Assembly: GCA_036346395.1 (NCBI GenBank)
Contig: CM070594.1
Location: 29,049,385-29,113,384, forward strand
Source: Hsuehochloa calcarea
Lineage: Eukaryota; Streptophyta; Magnoliopsida; Poales; Poaceae
Reading direction: 5' to 3'
DNA: 64,000 bases
Part shown: positions 35,308 to 46,492 of the stretch, piece by piece
Position numbering within the stretch: position 1 is the stretch's first letter
How the letters are laid out: each line of letters begins with the position of its first letter
Notes under the pieces: model-generated
What the model was told of the DNA's origin: nothing
Databases searched by the model: none
What the model saw: only the letters and a program-made list of their open reading frames with translations
Made by a program: the position numbers and the translations under genes

Positions 35308-35568
35308 ATGAGGACATCCGACGAGATCCCCTCGAAGGTGAGGAAGATTACTATCGAGGACAACCAGTCAGCACTAGCGATTTACGTGAACCCACCTCAA
35401 CCCAACTCGGCTGAAGCACAAGCCTTAGAGGTGCTGGTCGTGCTACCACGCGTGGGTATTTCTCGGAAGAAACCATCAGACAAGAAGAGGAAACTTGTCC
35501 AATCAGAGGACACCATTGCCCTGATGACCTCTGTAGAGCCCGCAGTGGAGTCTAACCTGGTAAAGTGA
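35308..35568 (+). pseudogene. Possible upstream exon of the Ulp1 element
   Basis: Open for 86 codons: basic, with RKKPSDKKRKLVQ like a nuclear localisation signal. A GTAAAG donor-like site follows TCTAACCTG near 35562. AGTAA words are absent here but dense on either side, which supports exon status. No domain is recognised. Confidence 0.3.
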
Positions 35569-36151
35569 TGCATTCATAGTAGTAAATCCTTAGTCAGGTT
35601 CAAGTAATTTTTTGCTTCACTGCCCTATTAACGTGATGTATTCATAGCAGTAAATCCTTAGTCAGGTTTAGTAATTCTTGCTTCATTGCATCAGTAATTT
35701 CCAGATTAGTTAGCACTAATATAAGATATTGGTTGTAGTAATTTTCGTTTGCGGAAACAATAATGTTGTGATAATGTTGAAACGACATGGCCAGCTAAGG
35801 AGCAATGAGGGGACATGCTACTGGGCCAGCAGTAGTTCTACTGGATGAAGCTACCCACATAGCCGCTGGGCAATTCCCGAGCATGAGAGCACTATTCGGC
35901 AACTCCGTGCGATGCATGGGCAATGAGAAGCCATGACTTGCCATGGAGGCCGTACAAAAGTTCAGTGACGAGGTGGGAAGGCGATTAGGCAGATCCAGAA
36001 GACCTAACAAAGAATAGAGACCGTGCAGACGAAGGTAGTCAGCGTGATTATGGCATTGCTCGCGTGTGGGAGAGACATATGGGTCAGCACCATCCGCCAA
36101 TGAGATGAGAAGGGCCAAACAGAGCAAGAAGCTAGGTGCCAGTGTCGGTCA

Positions 36152-36457
36152 GTGCACACCTGCATCCCCCTCGCCGTTCCCCACGTAGCGGCACCGCCGG
36201 CGTCAAACCGTATGCCTGCATCCCCCACGTTGATCGAGACCATTTACCTGGCTGTAGCGTTGGTGCCAGCATCGAACGGTGCGCCTGCAACCCCCACGCC
36301 GGTCGATACCTTCCCCCCAGCAGTAGCGGCCGGTGCCACCGGTGGTCTACGTGCCTACGTCATTTCTTTTCCCTTGGTCACAAGACGAGGAGGAGGACAC
36401 GAGAGGTCTACCAGCCATCGAGCAAGGTACAATAAATGGGTATCCTCGACAACGTAA
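36152..36457 (+). pseudogene. Possible low-complexity exon of the Ulp1 element
   Basis: Open for 101 codons; Ala/Pro/Thr-rich with an internal peptide repeat of the form ASN..PA.PT..(E/D)T. It is free of AGTAA words, unlike the DNA on either side. Could be a variable linker exon; the function is unknown. Confidence 0.3.
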
Positions 36458-37157
36458 AACGACACCCTATATTCTGTAAATGGCCACCATAATTTACATG
36501 TAGTAAATTGATTAGACTGGCAATATATATGTATTAAATGGCTACCCTCAACATGATAAAATGATACTCTACACGCAGTAAAATGGCTACCCCCTCAACA
36601 CAGTAAAATGGCAATATACAATCAGTAAATGGCTATCCTAAACATAGTAAAATGACAATCTACATCCAGTAAATGTATCCTACTTTTTACTGCTTACGAA
36701 GGCCAACCGGTTCTGGACATTGTCGTGGTGAGCGTCGACATCATAATCATCACGCTCAAAGCCGACGCAATCCCGGACCTGTACCCCAACATCACTGCCC
36801 CCAGGGCCAGGCAAACACCGAGCCATACGCTGCGGTGAGACATGGGACCCTGCCCACCATTCTAGAGCAAATGGAGGAATAGATTATAGTAATATACAGA
36901 AATGGATAAAGTAAATTTGCCTACAGTTGGCAGTAAATTCACTTTCTTTTCGTGTAGCAACCAGTAACTGAGGGGGCAAAGGATGCCCCGGAAGAGGTTT
37001 TTCAGCCAAGGTGTCCACCGCTGTTGGCAAAGATAAAGTGGTGCAGGCGGATAGCACCAGCGCTGACAAGTAGCAAATGATCACTATCAGTAATTGTTAT
37101 GCACACATCCAGTAATTTTATGCATGCATAATAGTAAAATATGTTTTTTTGTCCTAG

Positions 37158-37451
37158 GAACCTATCGTGTCCATCAAGTCTAGTCTCTGACCTACGAGTG
37201 GTAGGCAAAGAATGAAGCTAGACACCACCTCGACCAGGAAGGTGGTGCCGCAAAAATACCACGATAGGGAAGAGCATGGTACCATCAAGCTTGACGCGGG
37301 GTCCTGGCATTGCTGTCTTCGAAAATAGGATGACCAAAGCACCCATCATACTAGTGTCCGCCTTCAAGTGTTGTGTCAAATGGCCTAAGGTGTCGATTGA
37401 CATAGCCATGGAGGTGAAGGATTTGATATGCACGAACAAGAGACTTAAAAG
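37158..37451 (+). pseudogene. Degenerate exon upstream of the Ulp1 domain
   Basis: Bounded by an acceptor (CCTAG at 37153-37157) and a donor (AAAAG then GTAAGA at 37452). All frames are broken, but two successive segments read sensibly (VPQKYHDREEHGTIKLDAG, then APIILVSAFKCC..DIAMEVKDLICTNKRLK), separated by a stop and a frame change. Probably part of the same transposon gene. Confidence 0.4.
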
Positions 37452-37990
37452 GTAAGAGGCTCCCTTTTTACTACTATCAGCAGTGTATTTTACTATCGCT
37501 CCCCCTTGCCCCTTTTTTTGGTTCTGCACTGGACTGTTGCAAGTATTTACTCCAGTCCTAGGGAGTTTTTTTCCTCCCGAACAAACATGTTTTACTGCCA
37601 GCAGTGTCTTTTATTGTGATTCCCCTCACCCCCTTTTTTCTCCGCTGGACTGCAGCGAGCATTTGCTCTAGTCCCGAGACCTTTTTACTTTCCATACAAA
37701 CATGATTTACTAATATCATTAGTGTCTTTTACTGTGACTCACCCTCGTTCCATTTTTTCTTCTTTCTCATAATCTTTTACTCTAGTTCTGAGGCCCCTTT
37801 TACTCCCCTTACAAACGTGATTTATTGTTATCATCAGCGTCTTTTACTGTGTCTCACCCTCATCCCCTTTTTACTTCCCATATAAAAGTGATTTACCGCT
37901 ATCATCAGTGTATTTTGCTGTGACTCACCCTCATCCCCCTTTTTTTTTTTTTCTCCACTGGATTAGAGCATGTATTTGCTCTACTCTCGA
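37452..37990. repeat. Pyrimidine-rich intron with tandem TTTACT units
   Basis: At least four diverged copies of a unit containing GATTTA(C/T)T..TATCA(T/G)..TTTTACTGTG and CTCACCCTC, including 37570-37625, 37700-37750, 37818-37865 and 37890-37935. TTACT, the complement of the AGTAA seen elsewhere in the element, occurs 11 times between 37466 and 37890. Confidence 0.6.
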
Positions 37991-38002
37991 GACGACATCA
38001 TC

Positions 38003-39033
38003 ATGGCCACAAGCAAAGACATGGAAAACTCGTTCAAGGATAAGAAAATGATTGAAGACATGTTCATGTAGCAATTCATCGAGTGCTTGCGCCAAGACGA
38101 CGTGGATCTAAGGCCGGAGTGCACTGGGTACATGACATATCTTCAAGTTGAATTGATGGTAATTTTTTCTCTCGTATCAAGGATATCATTTCGGTAAATG
38201 TTACGGTTGATACTAGTAAATCAATAAGTTGTGTATGGTAACAAAGCTGACATGGATTTGTTCTCCAAATACTGCTAAATATTGAGGAATATGTACAAAA
38301 AAGAGTGGTTCAATAGCGGTCAGGCCACAAGTATGTCGAGGAAACAAATCAGCAAGGTGGACATCATGCGCGTAACATTGGTGAGTTACCGTAAAATTGC
38401 ATTTGTTCTTACAGTAGTTCATGTTTAATCGAAGTGCCTTATATGCACATCTGATCCATGTTGCAGATCTTTCTTCCCGTTCTACACAACACACATTGGT
38501 CGGTCTACTGCATCCATATGGTGCATAAGTGCATCGACGTGTTGGCTCCAACGACTACAACAAAAAAATACACCGGCCCAGCTAATCACCCTGTTGTAGT
38601 TAGCAATAAGATCATCACACATCTAAACGATGCATTCCAAGCCGTGACCGACGGGAAATTCCTAGCCCTTGTTGTCAGGAAGTTTATGATCAACACCTCG
38701 AAGCATGTTCTCAAGAATGACTGCACGTTCTTCGCCATGAAATTCATGGAGTTTTATGATCAACATCCCGAAGGTGGTCCTCGAGAACGATGGCGAAGAA
38801 CTGAAGCTGTGCACCGTGATCGAACTAGTAAGCACTAATTACATTCATAGAGTCAAGTAATATATTTTTGAATCCAGAGTAACTTACACATGACAGTCTC
38901 ACCCCGTATGCAAGAGAAGGGGAATGAGTACCGGCCCGAGCTAATGTTCTATCTGTTGCTTCACACGATCAACAACGTCCATCCCCTCCCTATTATACTA
39001 GAGAAGTATAGGCCACGCAGCACGTCAAAGTAG
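38003..39033 (+). pseudogene. Ulp1-like (peptidase C48) protease pseudogene
   Basis: Four exon-like pieces: 38003-38158; one ending at 38380 with an unclear start near 38229-38247; 38467-38827; and 38897-39033. GT...AG borders are clear for the last two introns and the phases join exactly (361 + 137 bases), ending in a TAG at 39031. The core reads FLPVLHNTHWSVY, KCIDVLAP and LKNDCTFFAMKFMEFYD, giving the His (38494), Asp (38536) and Cys (38722) of the Ulp1 triad. The usual Gln six residues before the Cys is a His here, and the usual Gly after the Cys is a Thr. Two in-frame stops break it: a TAG after EDMFM in the first piece and a TAA after SKYC in the second. Ulp1 proteases cleave SUMO; transposon copies have no known host role. 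Confidence 0.75.
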
Positions 39034-39245
39034 AATTTTTTTTCAAACATTCCAGTAAACATTGTGTAACTATCCAGTAATATTCAATTGATTATTCAGT
39101 AAATTTTTTGTTCCACTGTGTTTTTGCTTTTGGAACTTTTGTACTTAGTCGCAGCACGTCAAACAGTGAAATGTCTAAGTAAATGAGTAAATATCATATA
39201 AATCGATAGTAAACATCGAATCACAATAACGGTGCGAAGATAACC

Positions 39246-39690
39246 AGTAAATGAACAACCCTCAATGTAGTAAAACCTTGCAATACATTTAGTAGCAACA
39301 TGTCAGTAATATTATGCGCCATTTTATAGTAAGAGAGCACATAGAGAACAGTAAAACAAATTCACACCACGAGACGTTTACAGTAAGAGGCTGTGGCTGG
39401 ATACCTAGTAAAAGACAATTCTCAATGCAGTAAAACTTGGCTATACGCATAGTAATTCCCAACAAACAAGCATCATTAATATTACGTGTCATTTACAGTA
39501 AGAGATCTCATATAGAACAGTAGAACTCTACCACCAAAGAAAGTGATCGTGTCTGGATACCCAGTAAAAGACAATTCTCAATGAAGTAACACATTACCAC
39601 ACACACAGTAATTCCCAAAACAAACAAGCGTCGGTAACATTATGTGCCATTTACAGTAACAGATACCATGGAGAATAGTAAAACAACCTA
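39246..39690. repeat. Tandem repeat, period 156-161, packed with AGTAA
   Basis: Nearly three units, starting at 39246, 39407 and 39563. Each carries AGTAAA..ACAA..CTCAATG.AGTAA(A), a CATTTACAGTAA-like word and CTGGATACC. They are diverged but aligned by eye. Confidence 0.7.
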
Positions 39691-39726
39691 CGCACGTCTG
39701 CTATCCACTGTCCGGCATGGTAGTAA

Positions 39727-40060
39727 ACGATGGGGATAAATTGCATGGAGTTGGCACAGGATACGACGAAGATGAGGTGGAGGCAAATCCGCACGACAGG
39801 GCGATGCGGGATCAATTTTACTATGTGTTGGTGGGCTCCTATGCCATTTTTACAGTCGATTTGAGGTGGCGTGTGTTGTGCTTCGTGGTCAAAGAAGGGG
39901 GTATTGGGCATCGTGCACGTTTACAAGCAGTTGCACGTGGGATGCTTGGGATGTCGCACAGATGGGTCATGGGCTGGCATGTCGCATGTCACATGGCCCA
40001 TGTTACAGCTGGAGCATAGAATAACTTATTCTATGCACAAGCGCTGAATAACACTACCGT
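39727..40060. other. Right flank of the Ulp1 element
   Basis: A plus-strand frame of 100 codons (39717-40019) is open but has no recognisable domain; repeated ATGGCCCATG/TCGCATGTCACATGG words near its end suggest TE sequence. Confidence 0.35.
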
Positions 40061-40453
40061 GTGTGTGTAGGGAAATGGTACGGTGCTCCTGGGAGTACGT
40101 ACTCCCAATTCTCATATACCACTTAAATCATATAATGATACATCTTTATGAATTTGAGCATACTCTCATAATGATTATAAGGTACCATAAAGTAAGTTCC
40201 ATGAAAAATTTCATGAAAGCCAACTTTTTATAACGAAATTTGTGTATATACTTCCTTTATATATGAAAATAGGTATATAGCAAATTAAAAGGCTCAAATG
40301 GAATTTTTTAGTCAAATCGCATTGGAGTATCTTATAATTTGTATTTAAGTATACTGAAAATCATATAGAAGTATAATATATTTGTTTGAGTGGTATATTA
40401 GAAGTAGGAGTATGTACTCCTGGGAGTTCGAAACGGACGTCCTACACACACAC
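40061..40453. mobile_element. Foldback MITE 1
   Basis: Left end TGTGTGTGTAGG..CTCCTGGGAGTACGTACTCC..CATATACCACT is mirrored by the right end AGTGGTATAT..AGGAGTATGTACTCCTGGGAG..CCTACACACA. Arms about 70 bases, AT-rich interior, no coding. Confidence 0.75.
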
Positions 40454-40524
40454 ACATATATGTATGCATATACATATATGTGTGTGTGTATATATGTATG
40501 TATATGTATATATGTATATATGAA
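40442..40524. repeat. Palindromic AC/AT/GT microsatellite
   Basis: (CA)n, then ATATGTATGCATATACATAT, then (GT)n and (TATG)n; the first half is the reverse complement of the middle. Confidence 0.8.
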
Positions 40525-40530
40525 GAGGTT

Positions 40531-40690
40531 TTGGCATTCTAGTGAACTCTAGTACTAGCTATTAGCACCATTCATCTAACTTGGGTTTGGAACCTTAACT
40601 CCTATCACCTTTTTCTCTCTCTCCACTACACACATCCACATGCAAGAATCATGGCTTTATAGCTAGTACTAGAGTTCGATAGCATGCCAA
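40531..40690. mobile_element. Foldback MITE 2 (160 bases)
   Basis: TTGGCATTCTAGTGAACTCT at the left and its near-perfect inverse ending TAGCATGCCAA at the right; the inverted repeats are about 36 bases and include CTAGTACTAGCTAT. GTT flanks on the left and GTTT on the right could be a 3-bp target duplication. Confidence 0.7.
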
Positions 40691-40697
40691 GTTTTTC

Positions 40698-40699
<2 letters not shown>

Positions 40700-40745
<46 letters not shown>
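40700..40745. repeat. (TA)n microsatellite
   Basis: An uninterrupted TA run of about 46 bases directly right of MITE 2. Confidence 0.95.
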
Positions 40746-40748
<3 letters not shown>

Positions 40749-41159
40749 GAATAGATATACATCATGCATTTTTTTTTTGCAAATCGTTCGAATTTCTGAA
40801 GTTGTGATTTCCTTCGAGATTCATGCTACGGACAGCGAGGTCATCTTCTCCGGTGGTGACTTCAGAAGGGGGTTCGCCGAATTAGTGTTTGGGTTCATCG
40901 GTGGCTAGCTGTAGAGGAAGGGAGGGGCCCTAACAGCTTGTCGGTGGAGATGGTAGTGGTGGGGCGACGGTGGCGCCGCTAGCTGTGGGTCGGAGGAAGG
41001 CGGTGGGTGGCAGATGTGGGGCCAACGAGCATTAGGAGGTGGCGGGTGGTAGATCCGACGGCAGTGGAGTCGAAAGAGGAGGAGGCGAGGGAGGGCCTCG
41101 ATGAGGGGCGGGGGTAGCGGCGCTTAGGGAGATAGAGCAGGTGGGCTGGGTGTATATGA
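40746..41159. other. GC-rich stretch left of the solo LTR
   Basis: Open on the plus strand to 40908 (DSEVIFSGGDFRRGFAELVF); then G-rich. A DUF674-like end was considered but is not supported. It continues beyond the LTR at 45951. Confidence 0.3.
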
Positions 41160-41164
41160 GCTGA

Positions 41165-44100
41165 TGTCGGAACCCAGGCTTGGAATACTCGAAGTCCTCA
41201 TGTGTGTACCGTACTAGTCCCACGATCAGTGGCAAGTAGACACATCACAACATTGATAATCACATTCATACATTATGCATACAACATGAAACAAATATAG
41301 GATATAAACCTAAGAGTTTACATGATAGGTATTTATTACACGGCCGATCGGCCAAATTAAAGCATCACTAGCAAGTTAAGCAATGAAACATAATAAATGA
41401 AACCCAAGTCAAGCGATGTGCCCATCCATACTCTCTGGCAACCGATAATGACAAGACCTAGCAAGACCCATCACCGAACCCTCCGGTACCAAGTGCAAAA
41501 AAACATGTCGTCTGGCATAGGATCATCCTCATACTCTGATCAATAATTTTAAGCAAGATTTAGTACATATGGTACTCAGCAAGACTTTTAGTGTATCACA
41601 ACATATCTATAAATGCAAGACTATCAAAGGATGAGGCTCTACACTATAAGTTATTTTCAGCATTAAGCAAGCTCAATTTTAAATATCAATATGCAGTAAT
41701 TTGCAACGGAAATTTTAAAGAGCTATTGAAATAACAAGTATGTAACATAACAAAAGTAAACTCACAACCCTCCTCGGTTGCGATCATCATATCATTCTCA
41801 GTGATAGACATGGCACTCAAGTTAATAAAAACAAAACCATCCCAACATTTTCCAACAAGTCCGGTTTTTACAAAGATAAAATCTATACCCGATGTGACCG
41901 CACTTAGCACGCTCATCACCGCGAGCACAACTGTTTAAATAAATTTACACTCTGTGAAGGAGTACAACTTTACCCACATGATGTGAGCTCTCTAGTTTGT
42001 TTGGCATCCGTCAACACCATCGCTCATTATTCGTTGATTAGCAGTCTAGAGTTCGCAACGAAGCCTTTACATCACCTAGACCTAACCTTGCACTAGCCCA
42101 GCAAATGAACACCCTCACTTCACCCAAGAACCCCCCCAAGTCTCAGTGAGGTATTCATTGTTGTATCGGCAAACTTTGTTCCCAACGTCTCTGTGAAGGA
42201 GCACCTTGAGAAAGCCTACCGGACATGCTCGTTACTCTGCGACCTACCAACATGTAAGGCTAGACCAAAATAACTTAATTAGCTAGACCCTAGTTCAATC
42301 GTGTGATTGTACTCTTATTCTTAGATTGGACACACCGCGTTCGGTCCTTAATCGACTCAAAGCGGATCTCCCACCTATCTACTTGTGAGACACACCTCTC
42401 ACACTTCTCATTTTATAATATAACTCGCCCACATCACAAACTAAGTTTTCATTTTCATTTTTAGACAAACTAACAGAGGTTGCCCCTTTGGACCATTTTT
42501 CAAAATATCTCAAATCCGTACTTGCATTTTCATCAATTATTCAATTTTAGCGAAACTAGAGCCCAATTAAGCATCTATTCAACATTCCTAATCGAAATAC
42601 CCAAATTGACATCATCCAAGATATCTAACCATGTCCTAAATGCTACCACAGAAGGATATAAATATTTCAAGGAGGATCATGCATACAATAGGAATTTAAG
42701 CGCCATTGCCTAAATATAGCAATTTTAGCAAAACATACGTGCATGCATAATAGATTTTTGAAAATAAAATACAATAATTGACATAATGGGATCAACATGG
42801 TCAAAGGAGGTACTTCTCTTGCTCTTGTATATCTGAGTATGAGGATGGTGGGTTGTCGAGTATTTCATTCGCGTTACCGACGTCTACTTGAAAGAGTCGA
42901 AAACAAATCATAAAAAGTAAAATAAATTCAAAATAAATAAAATTAAAATATTTTGGAATATTCAGATATATAATGATTCTAGATTAATTTATAAAAAATA
43001 ATCATCCAATTTTGAGTTCATATGCAAAAGTTATTAATATTTCAATTTTGCTTGGTTTGAAAAATCCTAAATAATAAGAATTGTGACGTTGAAAGTGACT
43101 TAGTAACTCTAACCGCTGTCATTTAGCGGTAATCAACTCCTAACCATGTGGAGTCCACTGTCAGCAAGTGAGAAAGATTGAGAAAAGAGCAGCACGCACC
43201 ACGTCGGCTCGGCGATCTCGTCGGCGGCGAACGACGCAACGGCTTGGCTTGGGAATGGGCAAAATGGGTTCCCTATATAATGACGAGCCTACCGGGTGGT
43301 GGAGGAGACCATAGAGGTGGACGGGGGTGGTGCTACGCTGGCGAGAAGCGGTGGAGCACCTTGGGTCCACAACGCTTTCGCGCATGGGGTAATGACACGG
43401 TGAATGGTGGCGCGCATTGGCTGTAAGGGGCAACAACGATGCTACAAGCAGCCGCTCGGGGACCAATGGTTATCGGAGTGGTAGCGACAACATCTCTCGC
43501 AGTGGTGCCCTGGGCGGCCATGGTGACTTCTATTCTACAGCTGCTAATCCACTGCTCTAACGCGCACCATAGCTCTAGGGGGGTACTAGAAGCTCACCAA
43601 GGGCGTTGATGGAGTCACGGGATGGCTGGAGGGCTTGGAGCAGCGATGGGCAGCAGCAGTGGTGGTAGCTTCATGGCGACATAGCTCCTAGGTGAATGAT
43701 TGCTGAAATAGAGATACGCATAAGCTCGCAGACATGCTAAGGATGGTTATGATAGAAGGAATTTGCCGGGGACTCACTCAAGTAGCGGTGAACAAAAATG
43801 TGTCTGAGGCGGTCGGATTTTAGGGAAGAAGCTTGATTCTGGTGATTCCATGTGCATGGGTCTACATCAAGCAAGGCAGAAGCTTCAGTGGAGTGTGGAA
43901 CATTGTAAGACCCGAGCTTAGCAAAAGCTCAAAATGTCACCTACAACTATTATTACTACATTTTCCTACATCAAACTCAAGTATTACTACCTTCTAGGTG
44001 TCACAATTAAACATTATACAATGAAGTAATCATAAATTTCAGAAAGGTGGTTAATCATAGTTCAATTATAATTCAATCTAATTAATTATCAAGTACATTA

Positions 44101-45945
44101 TAGATAAATTTTAATTAAAAGAATCAACATCACTTTCACAACCATTTACTGTTAATCTTTCTAACATCATATAATGCACACCTGGCAAGAACCAACATAA
44201 CTTGCTATCCCATCATCAACCTTTCCAGAAGAAACATAATAACTTATTTCATATTTTTTTTGTTTTCTTAATAAGATTGCAACACTCAATTTGCAGTACT
44301 AAAATATTCATAACTTCAGATCCGTTCATCCAAACGACGTGATCCAGAATTCTATGGAAAGCTAAGACGTTACCCACAAATCTCTAAGAGGTGATGAACC
44401 CAAAATTTACAATTTCATAACTCAAACCTACAGCGCACTACAAACTACAAACAATCGATCTACTACTCGAAGTCGCCAAATCGCAAAACTATTAAACAAA
44501 AAAAGATATGAGGGTCACCCTTTAAGAACGCGATGAAAACTGCTGAAGAAACCACAAAATCTCCATTCTCTCTTCCTTCTCCCACCTCCCCTTCCTTTTC
44601 TTCCCTTGGCCGAACCTCTTTCCTCCCCTTCTTTGTGGCCGACACAGCGGCAAGGAGGATGGCACTGGGGAGAGGAGCAGCAGCAGGGGGTGGAGGTACT
44701 GTAGCATGGCTCTACTATAGCACAGCGGCTACTGTAGTAAAGGGTGGCTAGGGTTTGGTGCCCCTGCCTTCTAGTGGACTGCCGGCCCACTAATGGGCCT
44801 TGGGCCACTATGGCCAGCTCCCCTCCTCTCGAATATGGGTTGGTGGCCCATTCCTCTCCAAAAATTTTGAATTTTTCTTTTTAATTCTATTTAATTTCAG
44901 TACTAATCGCTTATTTGTTTTATACTTAAATGAGATGTTACAAATATATTGTGACACGGTTGGGTGAGGTTCAAGCTCACCAGAACGCTGGGAACATAGA
45001 GGTCTGTATCGGGATCCACGCTACAGAGTCCCTTGTGCTACATCAAGCAGAGGAAGAGCATGAATGAGGTAAGGGGCGCATGGTGACATAGGTAGCGAGG
45101 GCAAAGAAGCTCACTAGAGGAAATGACAGTCAGGGGCTCGCTCACCAGTGTCGAGGACAACACACTCGTTCTCGGCAATCCTGAGAGCTAGAAGCTCAAA
45201 GATTGCATGAGATGGAATGGGGGGCGAGCTGGAGAGATGTTGACATGAATTGATGCTTAAGTAGCAGTGAGTAGAGTGTGATATCAGCGTGAGATAACGG
45301 CGGGCACGGCGAGAAACTCGTGGCTTGCTCTGGTCTCTCCATCCGCACAGGAAAAGGGCGTGTCAGTGGGTGGCTAACATGGGTGTGAATGCAGTGGAGG
45401 TGATGGCGGCGGTGAAGCTAAAAATGATGGGCGCATCATTGCAATCCAAGAGCGGAGCAGGTGCGTGAGAGCGCACTAGCGTGTAAAGGCGGAGGCGAGG
45501 TGGAGGAAGGGTGCTGACACGCGGGCCCGACATGTCAACGGGAGGAGAGCGGGGGTGCTAGTGTGGGCTAGAGCGGGCACAAAGAAATGTGCTTGCGCAG
45601 ATTCGGCCCAGCCAGAGATTTGAATTTGCTTCAGAATTCTCCAAAAAATGCAGAGGGTTTTAGAAATTTTAAATGTACCAGATGGGCTCCAAAAATTATT
45701 AAAATTAGTGCGGAGGCTTCTAAAACATTGTAGATTATTATGCAATTTTTCTAGAATTTCATCTATTCTTAATTTTTCATGAAAAATCTTTCAAGCGGCT
45801 ATTGGTATGTGAATGCAATAATTGTTTTAAAGAAAAATTCAAAAACATGCTCAAATCATTTTTCCCAATATAAACGTGCTCAAAATTGTTCACTCATTTA
45901 TTTTTAATACACTTACCCCAAAATTGGAATTTTTTGGATGTTACA
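41165..45945 (-). mobile_element. Solo LTR of a long-LTR Gypsy element, with a nested LTR
   Basis: On the minus strand it starts TGTAACATCC at 45945 and ends GGGTTCCGACA at 41165. GCTGA occurs at 41160-41164 and 45946-45950, a perfect 5-bp target duplication. Without the nested LTR it is about 3.74 kb. No gag or pol, so a product of LTR-LTR recombination. Open frames at 43161-43521 lie in GC-rich LTR DNA and are not genes. Confidence 0.85.
43904..44942. mobile_element. Nested solo LTR (1039 bases)
   Basis: TGTAAGACCCG at 43904, GATGTTACA ending at 44942. Flanks AACAT (43899-43903) and AATAT (44943-44947) differ by one base, a decayed target duplication. The interior has a pyrimidine-rich run (44560-44640). 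Orientation was not settled. Confidence 0.7.
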
Positions 45946-45950
45946 GCTGA

Positions 45951-46110
45951 GGGGGAGTGTGGACCATTGGATCAGATCTAAATTGATCTAATGGTTCAAA
46001 AACAAATGATTTTGTGGGATGAAATCAATCAAAAAAAAATTGAATGATGTATGGATTTATAGATGCAAGAAATGGAGGGTATAAAGATATTGTTCAATTG
46101 ATCTATATGA
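45951..46110. other. Host DNA right of the solo LTR
   Basis: Short AT-rich spacer with an ATTGGATCAGATC..GATCTAAT inverted word. No gene. Confidence 0.4.
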
Positions 46111-46492
46111 TGTTTACTTGCCCTTGTCTTCTTCGAAAAAAATGCTTACTCACCCTTTTCCTAGTATAATGCATCTTAATTAAGAAAGATTTATTCCTTT
46201 TGTTAAGAGTTGTGGTCGCATTAATTGTCGACAAACAATCACACGAAAAGTATAAGACACAAGTAGTAGTCCCAACAGCCCCTCTCTCTTTATTGATGGG
46301 TGGATATGAGATGGACGGGTGTGTGTAGAATGAGAACCATATATCCCCCTTATATAAGGAGAGATGGTCTCCCCTCATGAATCAATAAGTAATATAGGAC
46401 TAAACTAGACAGCCATGTCTCGTGGACCTTAATGGGCCTTAACCACGAATGGACTTTGCTTAGGTAAAATGTCCACATGGTTGGACCTAACA
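46111..46492 (-). mobile_element. Probable short Copia-type solo LTR
   Basis: On the minus strand from 46492: TGTTAGGTCCAACC, a TATA box in CCTTATATAAGGGG (46346-46359), an AATAAA-like word in CAATAAAGAGAG, and an end AAGTAAACA at 46111. No matching target duplication (TATGA against CGCTG), so the ends are tentative. Confidence 0.45.

Larger units (their letters stand above)
34600..39726 (+). mobile_element. Ulp1-carrying transposon, MULE- or CACTA-type, termini not found
   Basis: The block is held together by a degenerate Ulp1-type (C48) protease gene on the plus strand and by very frequent AGTAA words in introns and flanks. Transposon-borne Ulp1 genes are common in grasses, mostly in Mutator-like (Kaonashi-type) elements. 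I could not find terminal inverted repeats or a target duplication, so the ends are the first and last dense AGTAA words. The superfamily is inferred from the gene type. Confidence 0.5.

Noticed and set aside
40780..40908. DUF674-like C-terminus
   Set aside because: Only a vague hydrophobic pattern; no conserved motif could be named.
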